Shown piece after piece: positions 16,200-24,894 of a DNA stretch of 64,000 nucleotides (position 1 is the first letter of the stretch; each line of letters starts with the position of its first letter). The stretch covers positions 434,001 to 498,000 of the forward strand of contig JADJUE010000009.1 of NCBI GenBank assembly GCA_016710785.1, in the 5' to 3' direction. Position numbers and translations under genes: made by a program. The DNA comes from Candidatus Epilinea brevis (lineage in GTDB: Bacteria > Chloroflexota > Anaerolineae > Epilineales > Epilineaceae). A model generated the notes under the pieces. The model made no database searches and had not been told where the DNA came from. It saw only the letters and a list, made by a program, of their open reading frames with translations.

Positions 16200-19100
16200 A
16201 TGAGCGCCGCCCCCACTGCCCCCACCCGCCGCGACGCCTTCGCCATCCCCGAGCACCTCGGCGACTTCGTCGTGCGCGTCAACGCCGATCCTGGCGGCGA
16301 TGCCGCCTTGGTGCGGGATTACGTCATCACCCCCGGCGTGGCCACCGAACTCGGGCGCATCCTGCAGAGCGTGCAGGACACCCAGACCCGCGGCGAGGAC
16401 CTTGGCTGGATCGTGCATGGCAGCTTCGGCTCCGGCAAGAGCCACTTCTTGGCCGTGCTCAGCCTGCTGCTGGAGAACCAGGATCTCGCCTGGGCCAAGC
16501 CCGACCCCGCCATCGTCCAGCTTGCCGAGCGCCACCGCCCCTGGCTGGCCGGTCGCCGCCTGCTCGTCGTGCGCGAAAACCTCTCCAGCGCCGATCACAA
16601 GGACAAGCGCTTCGACCGCATCATCTACGAGGCCGTCAACAAGACCCTGGTCGCCGCCGGCCACGCACCCTTCAGCTACCTCAACCTCGAGGGCGTGTTG
16701 GAGCAGGCGCGCCAGGAGGCCGGCCAATACGGCGATGCCTTCTGGAAAGGCATGGCCGCCGCCGGCGTCATCGACTCCGCCGCCAACTTCGAGCTTGTGG
16801 CCGCCAGCGCCGATATCGAAGATGTCGAGCGCCTGGCTTACGGCTACCTCACGTACAAAGGCCGCGACGGCTCCGATGTCGACTTCAGCCCCAAATGGGC
16901 CGAAGGCCTGCAGCGGCTCACCCGCCATGTGCAGGGCGCCGGCTACGGCGGCCTCGTGCTCATCCTCGACGAGATGCTCCTGTGGCTCTCCGCCACCCTG
17001 CCCCACCAGTTCAAGGAAGCCATCAACCAGCTCACCGTCATCGTCGACCACACCGACGGTGCGCGCGCCCTGCCCGTTTCCGTGTTCGTCGCCCGCCAGC
17101 GTCGCTTCAGCGAGTTCTTCCCCGACATGGCCGACGACGAGCAGCTGCAGGACCACCTGGACTTCCAGAGCGGACGATTCAAGGGCACCACCACCCTGGA
17201 GGATGTGGAACTGCGCCACATCGTGAAGGACCGCGTGCTCCGCCAGCGCCAGCCAGCGGCCATCGCCGCCGCCGTCGAGCAGCTGCTGACCGAAAAGAGC
17301 GCCCTGCGGCGCGCCATCCAGCAAGATGCCGACGGCAGCTACCTGCGCGACGTCTACCCCTACCACCCCGCGCTCATCGAAGCCCTCATCGATATCTCCA
17401 GCCTCTTGCAGCGCGACCGCACCGCCCTCCGGCTGCTCACCGAGCTGCTCATCCAGAGCGCCAATCTGCCCCTGGGCCAGGTGCTGCCCGTGGGGGCGGC
17501 CTTCCAGCATGTGTTCCCCCGCGGCGGCTTCCTCGGCCATCACCGCGTGGACCAGCTGCGGGCCATCCAAGACCTGTACTACCAGCGCTTCCAACCCGCG
17601 ATCGCCGCCATCGCCCAGGAATCCGCCGAGAGCGGCACAGACAGCCAGGGCGCGACAGACCGCGACCAGGGCCTGGACCAGATGGTCAAGACCGTGCTCA
17701 TGGCCGAAGTGTCCAAGCGGCTCAAGGGCGCGTCCGGTCTGACGCTGGAGCGCCTCGTGCGCCTCAACGACGCCGACGTCAGCGGCTTCTCCGACCGCGG
17801 ACGCATCGCCACGGCCTTCGCCAACCTGCTGGACCTGTCGCGCCGCGTGCCCGCCCTGCAGATCAGCGGTGAAGGCGGCAGCGCCATCATCAGCGTCATC
17901 ACCGAAGGCGCCGACTTCGGCGACATCCTGGAACGCGCTCGCGGCCATGCCGAAAACCTGTCCGCCCGCTTCCGGGCCTTCTACAGCGTGTTCAAGCCCA
18001 TCCTCGGCCTGGACGCCACCGCCGCCGCCGGCCGCGACGGCGCCGCCGATTGGCCCCTCACCGTCACCTGGCGCGGCACCCAGCGCCAGGGCAGCCTGAA
18101 GATCGCCAACGTGCGCGAGCTGCCTTATGACGACTTCAAGGTACGCCAGGGCGACTTCCGCATCCTCATCGACTACCCCTGGGACGAGCCGGGCCATTCG
18201 GTGGAGGAAGACCGCCAGCGGGTGCAGCAGGTGAAGAAGGCCGAGGGCTCGCAGCACAGCCTCTGCTGGCTGCCCCGCCACCTGCCGCCCGCCGAGCTGG
18301 CGCAGTTCACCGACATCGCCGCCTGCGACTTCATCATGACCGCCGAAGGACAGGAGAGCCTGTTAGGTGGCCAGTCGCCCCAGGATCGCCAGAGCACCGT
18401 GGAGCGCGCCAAGGACCGCGCCGCCACCCTGCGCCGGGCCATGGCCGACCTGCTGCGCCGGGCCTACGTGACCGAGGGAGAGGTCCAGCCGCTGGTCAGC
18501 GACCTCAGCGGCGTCAGCCCCAAGCCCGAGATGGCCCAGAACACCGCCTACCTGGCCTCGGTCCTGCTGGACCGCCGCTACCCCCGCCACCCAGACTTCA
18601 AGGCCGAACCCCGCCTGCCGGACCTGCGCCTGCTGCTGGACTGGATGCTGCAGGCCGCCGAGACCGACGGCCGCCGCGCGCCCTACGACGACAACATGGC
18701 CGCCCTGCTGCGCAGCCTCGGCGAGCCCTTGGATCTGGTCAGCCTGGGCCAGACCCATGCCAACCTGCGCCTGGATACGCGCTATGTCAAGGATGTGCTG
18801 GACCGCTTCGAGCGCCCCGAACTCAGCTGGGGCCCGGTGGACAGCCACTTGCAGGAGCATTACGGCCTGCAGCCGGCCCTGCGCAACCTCTTCCTGCTCT
18901 TCGCCATGCGCCTAAAGGGCTACCGCGCCCTGCATGAACTGAGCGGCGCACCCGTGGAGAGCATCGAGCTGGACAACCGCCCGCACGGCGGCCTCAGTCT
19001 GGTGCGCGCTCCCCTGCTGGACCCCGCCACCTGGAGCGCGGCGATGGAGCTGGGCGGCAGTCTCTTCGGCCTGCCCCGTCCCGCCAGCCTCCGTGTGCTG

Positions 19101-19811
19101 AGCAACCAGGATGCCTGGTCACGCCAGATGCGCGCCGCTGGGCAGGAGCGGCGGCAGCTGCTGGGGCGACAGCTGGGGCTGCTGGGCCAATGGGTGGACC
19201 AGGACGCGCCCCGCTGCCGGCAGCTGCGAACGGCTTCCGAACGGCTGGTGGCTGTTGAAGATGGCGCGGCAGACTCCTTCAAGGTGCTGAGTGCCATGGT
19301 CGCGGCCTGGCCGGCGGACAGCGCGGATCCGCTGCGCGATGGGGTGCGCGACGCTGCCGGTCAGTTGGCGGTGCTCCAGCGTGTGGACCTGCTCTCCTGG
19401 CAGCACCTGCAGGCCCTGGATCAGCACAGTTCCCTGAGCGGGCGGGTACAGTCGCTGAGGGCCGCGCTGCGGGGCATCCTTGCCTCCGATCAGGCCTTGC
19501 AGGTCGATGCCATTGAACCATGGAACGTCGAGGCTCGCGACCTGGTGATGGAGGCTTTGCGGCCGACTGGCGCCGGCGATGGCGGCCATGACCGCGTCGA
19601 GGACGAGGTCCGGGATGTCACGAAGGGCGGCGATACCGAGCCCTTCGAAGCGACTGGCGTCGTCTTCACCAGGTCGGCGCTGCTTCCCGGTCGGGACGCA
19701 TTGGCCGCATTCTGCCGAGACCTGGAAGCCCAGCTCGCGTCCGCCATCGATGCGCATCCAACGCTGCAGATCGACGTGACTGTCCGCAACCATCCGGACG
19801 ACCCGCTGTGA
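16200..19811 (+). CDS. pglY: PglY ATPase (BREX type 2)
   Basis: This is a large P-loop ATPase of 1203 residues, the size and start expected of PglY (the BrxC counterpart). Walker A HGSFGSGKSHF is at about residues 75-85 and Walker B LVLILDEMLLW near 250. The rest is long and helical without other domains I can name. In BREX the protein is thought to act with PglZ and the methyltransferase in a complex; its exact task is not settled. Its stop overlaps the GTG start of pglZ by 4 bp, pointing to coupled translation. Confidence 0.88.
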   Translation: MSAAPTAPTRRDAFAIPEHLGDFVVRVNADPGGDAALVRDYVITPGVATELGRILQSVQDTQTRGEDLGWIVHGSFGSGKSHFLAVLSLLLENQDLAWAKPDPAIVQLAERHRPWLAGRRLLVVRENLSSADHKDKRFDRIIYEAVNKTLVAAGHAPFSYLNLEGVLEQARQEAGQYGDAFWKGMAAAGVIDSAANFELVAASADIEDVERLAYGYLTYKGRDGSDVDFSPKWAEGLQRLTRHVQGAGYGGLVLILDEMLLWLSATLPHQFKEAINQLTVIVDHTDGARALPVSVFVARQRRFSEFFPDMADDEQLQDHLDFQSGRFKGTTTLEDVELRHIVKDRVLRQRQPAAIAAAVEQLLTEKSALRRAIQQDADGSYLRDVYPYHPALIEALIDISSLLQRDRTALRLLTELLIQSANLPLGQVLPVGAAFQHVFPRGGFLGHHRVDQLRAIQDLYYQRFQPAIAAIAQESAESGTDSQGATDRDQGLDQMVKTVLMAEVSKRLKGASGLTLERLVRLNDADVSGFSDRGRIATAFANLLDLSRRVPALQISGEGGSAIISVITEGADFGDILERARGHAENLSARFRAFYSVFKPILGLDATAAAGRDGAADWPLTVTWRGTQRQGSLKIANVRELPYDDFKVRQGDFRILIDYPWDEPGHSVEEDRQRVQQVKKAEGSQHSLCWLPRHLPPAELAQFTDIAACDFIMTAEGQESLLGGQSPQDRQSTVERAKDRAATLRRAMADLLRRAYVTEGEVQPLVSDLSGVSPKPEMAQNTAYLASVLLDRRYPRHPDFKAEPRLPDLRLLLDWMLQAAETDGRRAPYDDNMAALLRSLGEPLDLVSLGQTHANLRLDTRYVKDVLDRFERPELSWGPVDSHLQEHYGLQPALRNLFLLFAMRLKGYRALHELSGAPVESIELDNRPHGGLSLVRAPLLDPATWSAAMELGGSLFGLPRPASLRVLSNQDAWSRQMRAAGQERRQLLGRQLGLLGQWVDQDAPRCRQLRTASERLVAVEDGAADSFKVLSAMVAAWPADSADPLRDGVRDAAGQLAVLQRVDLLSWQHLQALDQHSSLSGRVQSLRAALRGILASDQALQVDAIEPWNVEARDLVMEALRPTGAGDGGHDRVEDEVRDVTKGGDTEPFEATGVVFTRSALLPGRDALAAFCRDLEAQLASAIDAHPTLQIDVTVRNHPDDPL

Positions 19812-22450
19812 GCAACCGTGCCCTCCTGCAGCGTCTCGTCGAGCTGGCCGGCGGGGCGCGCGACCGGGGCTACATTCTGGCCCTGGAACCTGAAGGCCTG
19901 GGCGAGCTGCCTTCCACCCTCATGGCCGGTCCCGTGCGCTACCTGGTGGCCCGGGTAGGCAGCGAGTTGGGTCTGCGGCGTCTGCTGGGGCAGATGGGCG
20001 GGGCGGCGGGCGCACCCTTCATCGCCCTCCTGCCCGAAGCCCTGGCGCGGCGCCTGCCGCCAGACCTCCTGCGCCGCGCGCGGCGCGAGCGGGTGCATGC
20101 CCTGGAGTCCGCCGAGATCCTGGGCATCGCCCTGGGGGCTCCCGTGCAGGGCCTGGACCATGCCGAGCAAAGCGAGCTGGCCTTCCGCCACCTGGACGCC
20201 TTGCGCGCCCGCCTGGCCCACGGCGACACCCTGCCCACCTTCGTCGATGGCGACCTGCTGGACGAGCTGCTGGCCGAGGTGATCCTGGGCCGCCGGCTGC
20301 GCGGCGCGGGCGCAGGGGCGGTGCTGGCGGCCCTGCTTCAGCGCCAGTCGCCCGTCGACGCCGCCGAGGCCCAGCTTCTGGCGCGGCTATTGCCGCGGCG
20401 CTTCGGCAGCGAGGGCCGCGTGCTGGCCTGGGCCATCGTCCAGCCGGAGCGGCTGCGCGCTTTGGTGGAACATGGGGTGCTTCTGGCCATCGATGCGCCT
20501 GAGCTGTCGCCCGCGGTGTGGGGCGGTCTGCGCGATGCCACGCGGGATACAGCCATCGGGCTGCCGGAAGCCCAGCTGCGGCGTATCTGCGCCGAGCTGG
20601 CCGAGAGCGCCCTGGAAGCCCTGGACGCCGGCACCCAAGGTCTTCTGTTGCAGGCGGCCGAGCGACTGGGTCGCCAATCACTCACGCCCGCACAGCTTGC
20701 CCGCAGCCGCTGGCTGCCCCTGGGCCTGGACAACCGCTGCGCCGAGCTGGCCCAACAAGCCGCCGCGGGCGCGAGCGTTGCGGCGGATGCCGTGGCAGCG
20801 CTCAGCCGGCACCACGCGCACGCCGACAGGGCTCATGACATCGCCGTCGTCGAAGCCCTGGCCCGCCTGTCACGCTTCGTCGCCGCGCCCCATCCGCCTT
20901 TGGGCGACAACGTGGGCGCCCACCTGCAGCGCTACCGGCGCGATGGCGCTTTTGGCGACCTGGCGGCAGCGCGCCTGCGCCGGGTGATGGCTGCCAGCGG
21001 CCGCTTCCGCGCCGAGGCCGATGCCGTGCTCGCGCGCTGGCGCGCGCGGCGCGAACAGGACAACCTGGCCTTCGCCCAGCTGCTGGCCAAGGACTACGTC
21101 GGTGCCTTGCACGCCGAAGGGATCATCCCCATCTACAAGGTCTGGCAGGCCCAGGTGCAGTCACGACTGACCAAAGGCCGCCGGGTGCTGGTGCTGCTGC
21201 TGGACGGCTGCAGCTACCCCATCTTCCTGGAGCTGCTGGAGCAGCTGGCCGACCCGGCCTTGGCGGGCAGCGGCTTGGGCCTACCGGCGCCGTCCGACTT
21301 CGCGGCGGCCGAGGGCCTGCCCGGCATGGCCATCCTGCCCTCCATCACCAGCCATTCGCGCGGTGCCCTGTGGCTGGGCCAGATCCCCAAGGATCCGCTG
21401 GTGGCCGAGCTGAACTGGGGCGCCGACAAGGAGGCGGCTACCGACCCGGCGCGCTTCAAGCAGAACGCCGCCCTCGGCAGCCGCCCCCGCCGGCTCTTCC
21501 TGAAGGGCGAACTGCAGGCCGACGGCGGCGCCGCACTGCGCGCCGCGGTGGCCGACGTCGGCCTGGAGGTGGTGGCCGCCGTCTTCAACGCCGTCGATGA
21601 CAGCATCGGTTCTTCCGCCACCGGCTTGCCCCTCGACATCCGCGCCGACCGCATCGCCGGCCTGCTTCCGGTGCTGCGCGAAGCCCTTGTCGCCGACCGC
21701 GACATCCTCCTGTTGGCCGACCATGGCCACAGCCTGCACGAAGGCGCTCAGCTGCGTGTGGCTGCGGGTTCCGCGCCCCGATACATCGAGATATCCACAG
21801 CTGACGCTGTCCCCGACGGCTTCCTGACCATCCCTCTCGGCGGGCTGGGCGGCTCCAAACAGCCGCAGGCCTTCGCCTGGCGCATGGGCGCCTACCTAGG
21901 AAGCCGGCCCCAGGTAGGCTACCACGGCGGCTGCGGCCTCGAAGAGCTGGCCATCCCCATGGCCTGGCTGGAGCGCGGCGGCGTGGCGGCGGACCCGCCG
22001 GGGTGGTGGGTGGGGGGAGCGGAGGACGCAACGGGCAAGACTACAGTTTCGGCGGCTACCGCCCCAATCGGGGGCCGCGGCAGCGAAGCAATGGCAATTC
22101 GTCGTCCCATAGCGCGCCCGCAGGTAGAGGCCGAGCCGGCGGCGGCTGCGCCAGCGCTGGATCCGCTCGTCCGGCAGCCGCAGCCCCACAGCGTCGCCGC
22201 CCTTGCCCGCCGTCTGCCCCAGGACGTTATCGCGGCCCTGGCGCCGGACCACCGGCAACTGTTAGAACGGCTGGCCCTGTATGATGCGGCGACGGCGAGC
22301 GAGCTGGCCGACACCCTCGAGCGCAACGTCTCACATGTACGCGGCGCAGTGGTGAGCATCAAGCGGTTCCTCCACCTCCATTCGTCCGATGTCATCATCG
22401 TTGAAGCCTTGGCGGATGGAGACCTGCAATACAGGTGGGTACAACAGTGA
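19808..22450 (+). CDS. pglZ: PglZ, alkaline phosphatase-superfamily protein (BREX type 2)
   Basis: The 880-residue protein starts at a GTG that overlaps the pglY stop (GTGA). The PglZ domain is recognisable from VLVLLLDGCSYP near 460, which carries the first metal-binding Asp, and LLADHGHSLHEG near 635, with the Asp-x-His pair of alkaline-phosphatase-like enzymes. Residues of about 800-880 form a winged-helix domain (ATASELADTL, then HVRGAVVSIKR). PglZ is the signature protein of all BREX types. Its last 4 bases are shared with the next gene, whose protein ends in a domain of the same layout. Confidence 0.9.
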   Translation: MSNRALLQRLVELAGGARDRGYILALEPEGLGELPSTLMAGPVRYLVARVGSELGLRRLLGQMGGAAGAPFIALLPEALARRLPPDLLRRARRERVHALESAEILGIALGAPVQGLDHAEQSELAFRHLDALRARLAHGDTLPTFVDGDLLDELLAEVILGRRLRGAGAGAVLAALLQRQSPVDAAEAQLLARLLPRRFGSEGRVLAWAIVQPERLRALVEHGVLLAIDAPELSPAVWGGLRDATRDTAIGLPEAQLRRICAELAESALEALDAGTQGLLLQAAERLGRQSLTPAQLARSRWLPLGLDNRCAELAQQAAAGASVAADAVAALSRHHAHADRAHDIAVVEALARLSRFVAAPHPPLGDNVGAHLQRYRRDGAFGDLAAARLRRVMAASGRFRAEADAVLARWRARREQDNLAFAQLLAKDYVGALHAEGIIPIYKVWQAQVQSRLTKGRRVLVLLLDGCSYPIFLELLEQLADPALAGSGLGLPAPSDFAAAEGLPGMAILPSITSHSRGALWLGQIPKDPLVAELNWGADKEAATDPARFKQNAALGSRPRRLFLKGELQADGGAALRAAVADVGLEVVAAVFNAVDDSIGSSATGLPLDIRADRIAGLLPVLREALVADRDILLLADHGHSLHEGAQLRVAAGSAPRYIEISTADAVPDGFLTIPLGGLGGSKQPQAFAWRMGAYLGSRPQVGYHGGCGLEELAIPMAWLERGGVAADPPGWWVGGAEDATGKTTVSAATAPIGGRGSEAMAIRRPIARPQVEAEPAAAAPALDPLVRQPQPHSVAALARRLPQDVIAALAPDHRQLLERLALYDAATASELADTLERNVSHVRGAVVSIKRFLHLHSSDVIIVEALADGDLQYRWVQQ

Positions 22451-23523
22451 ACGGGTCCGATCGATCGAACGGAGTCCTGCCGGAGTCCTCGCGCGCTGCC
22501 TGGGCCGCTTACGCGTGGGGACTGCGCTTTCTTCGCTGGCTGATCGCATTCCCATTGGCCACGGTTGCAGTGGCGCTGATCGCCATTGGAGCTCAAGGTC
22601 CCGGGGCTCAGTCTTCTCCTCGTGAAGCCTTCTTGGCCTTCGCAAGCATTGGATTGCTTGGTGCTGGGCTGTCAACCTGGCTCTACCGTTCGGGTCCATT
22701 CCGCCATCCGTCGGATGGTGGGGCTCTGCGCAATGACATGCCCGGCAGATTGTCGTTGGCGCTCCGCTTGGCCCTGAAAGGGGCTGTGTACGTGGCTCTG
22801 TTCATCGCCCAGGCAATTCTGTGGGCGATTCCACTGATGATCTTGGACTCGTTGGCGGGAAGGAAGCAGCCTACAACCATCGAGCTTCTCGCTTATGGGC
22901 TCTGGTGCGGCATCTGTGCGTGGTTGACGATGCAGTACCTCGTTAGGAAGATGCCGGAGAGGATAGGCTCAGGATCGTCTGGATCGACTGCGGCGATGCC
23001 GATTCCGTCGCCGCCGACAGAATCGGGTCTCGGAGGAGGACTCGCGGATCGCTTCATTCAGACCTTTACGAAGGCTACTCCTTCGGCGCCTTCAAACGTC
23101 AGGTCCGAACGATCGTCAGCGATCGAGACTTCGATGTCGGTCTCTCCCAATCCGGTGACACCTCAGCCACGAATCTCTGTGGATCCAACGTGGGACGACA
23201 CACGAGTATCGGACTTCAGGCCAGAGACGATGCAGTCGCGTGATGGTCAGGATTTGGCCGAAGACATTCATCCCCTTGGGCGACAGATCCTTAACGAACT
23301 CGACGATCTGCAGCGCCGCGCGATTTGGCTTCTGCAGCATCATCAGTCGGTAACTGTCGGCGAACTGGCCGGCGCATTGGATCTGCGAACTGCCCGCGTC
23401 TCCGGGTTCATGAATGGCCTCAACCGCCAACTGGCCGCACTTGGCTGTCAGTGTTTCCGAACTGAAACCTTGCCCAGCGGCGAGCAGCAGTACGTGTTCA
23501 TTCCGCAGGAGACCGACCCATGA
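22447..23523 (+). CDS. Membrane protein with C-terminal winged helix, unrecognised BREX accessory
   Basis: The protein has 358 residues from GTG 22447, which overlaps the pglZ stop as GTGA; its own stop overlaps brxD as ATGA. Four hydrophobic segments are visible at about 24-46, 61-79, 104-133 and 141-163. A Ser/Pro-rich stretch of about 110 residues follows. The C-terminal 75 residues look like a winged helix (VTVGELAGALDLRTARVSGF, ending GEQQYVFI). That layout parallels the end of PglZ (ATASELADTL, ending GDLQYRWV). The gene is visibly less GC-rich than its neighbours. No type 2 BREX component of this kind is known to me. Tight coupling on both sides argues that it works with PglZ and BrxD, perhaps tethering them to the membrane. 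Confidence 0.75.
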   Translation: MNGSDRSNGVLPESSRAAWAAYAWGLRFLRWLIAFPLATVAVALIAIGAQGPGAQSSPREAFLAFASIGLLGAGLSTWLYRSGPFRHPSDGGALRNDMPGRLSLALRLALKGAVYVALFIAQAILWAIPLMILDSLAGRKQPTTIELLAYGLWCGICAWLTMQYLVRKMPERIGSGSSGSTAAMPIPSPPTESGLGGGLADRFIQTFTKATPSAPSNVRSERSSAIETSMSVSPNPVTPQPRISVDPTWDDTRVSDFRPETMQSRDGQDLAEDIHPLGRQILNELDDLQRRAIWLLQHHQSVTVGELAGALDLRTARVSGFMNGLNRQLAALGCQCFRTETLPSGEQQYVFIPQETDP

Positions 23524-24875
23524 CCGCTATCCCCCCCACCGAAGCCAGGTCCATCGTCGCCGCCCTCCGCACCGGCGTGGTCCCCCAGGCGGGCCTGCAC
23601 CACTTCGCGACCGGCACCGATGCCCTTATGCGGGTGGTGGAGCAGGACCTGCAGGAGGTGGCTGCGGGGCAGGGCCGCGGCGGGTTCAAGTGGCTGCGGG
23701 GGCATTATGGCAGCGGCAAGACCTTCACCACCCGCCTGCTGTGCTGGCGTGCGCGGCAGCTGGGCTTTGCCACCAGCGAGGTGCAGATCTCCATCACCGA
23801 TACGCCGCTCCATCACCTGGAGACCATCTACCGCCGCCTCATGGAGCGCTTGACCACCGCCGACGGCGGTGAAGCAGCGTTCAGCTCCGTGGTGGACGGC
23901 TGGATCTATAAGCTCGGCGAGGAGGTCATCCAGCTGCAGGGCATCGCGCAGCGCGATGAGCGCTTTCCGGCCGCCGTAGAGCAGCGCCTCGAGAACCGCC
24001 TGGCCGTTCTCAGCCGCAAGAACCCCGCCTTTGCCCGCGTGCTCCGGGCTTACCACCAGGCCCTCGAGGCAGCAAACTTCGGTCTAGCCCAGGGCCTCCT
24101 GTCCTGGCTGGCGGGCGATCCCACCGTGGCCGCGTCCATCAAGAAGTCGGCGGCCGTAAAGGGCGAGATCGACGGCGTGGCCGCCCTGGACTTCCTTCGC
24201 GGCCTCTTGCAGCTGCTTCGGGAGAGCGACTACAAGGGCCTCGTGCTCGTGCTCGACGAGGTCGAGACCGTGCAGCGCATGCGCGGCGACGTGCGCGAGA
24301 AGGCCCTGAACGCCTTGCGCCAGCTCGTCGATCTGGTGCTGGCCGGCGAGCTTCCCGGGCTGTACGTGGTGGTTACCGGCACCCCCGAGTTCTTCGACGG
24401 CTACAAGGGCATCAAGGGCCTGCAACCCTTGGCCGACCGCGTGCAGACCCACTTCGGTAGCGACCCGAAGTTCGACAACCTACGCGCCCCGCAGGTGCGC
24501 CTGGCGCCCTTCGATGCCGTCCGCCTGGCCGAGGTCGGCCGCCGCGTGCGCGACCTCTACCCGGCGCAGGAGCCGGATCGGGTCCAACGGCGCATCGACG
24601 ACCGCCTGATCGATGGACTGGTGAAGAACATGACCAGCGCCTTCGGCGGCAAGGTGGACATCGTGCCGCGGCTTTTCCTCCGCGATCTCGTCGACCGCCT
24701 GGACCGTGTCGACCAGCATCCCGACTACGATCCGGCCGCCGATCTAAGCATGGAGGTGGACGAGAGCCTCCTGCGCGCCGAGGAGCGGGCGGCGCGGCAT
24801 GGACTGCCGGATCCGGACGACGCGAGCGACGGGCAGGATCCGGACGGCGACATCCTGCCGCGCCGACTCAGCTGA
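23520..24875 (+). CDS. brxD: BrxD P-loop ATPase (BREX type 2)
   Basis: The 451-residue ATPase carries Walker A GHYGSGKTF near residue 60 and Walker B LVLVLDEVE near 241. It matches BrxD, the small ATP-binding protein of type 2 BREX (DUF2791 family), in size, motifs and position just before brxHI. The ATG overlaps the stop of the membrane/winged-helix gene by 4 bp. The C-terminal 50 residues are acidic. Its biochemical role in BREX is not established. Confidence 0.85.
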   Translation: MTAIPPTEARSIVAALRTGVVPQAGLHHFATGTDALMRVVEQDLQEVAAGQGRGGFKWLRGHYGSGKTFTTRLLCWRARQLGFATSEVQISITDTPLHHLETIYRRLMERLTTADGGEAAFSSVVDGWIYKLGEEVIQLQGIAQRDERFPAAVEQRLENRLAVLSRKNPAFARVLRAYHQALEAANFGLAQGLLSWLAGDPTVAASIKKSAAVKGEIDGVAALDFLRGLLQLLRESDYKGLVLVLDEVETVQRMRGDVREKALNALRQLVDLVLAGELPGLYVVVTGTPEFFDGYKGIKGLQPLADRVQTHFGSDPKFDNLRAPQVRLAPFDAVRLAEVGRRVRDLYPAQEPDRVQRRIDDRLIDGLVKNMTSAFGGKVDIVPRLFLRDLVDRLDRVDQHPDYDPAADLSMEVDESLLRAEERAARHGLPDPDDASDGQDPDGDILPRRLS

Positions 24876-24894
24876 CGCCGGTGGGATGCCAGAG

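Noticed and set aside
15771..18281. 836-residue minus-strand reading frame
   Set aside because: It is the shadow of pglY and the end of the helicase-HNH gene.
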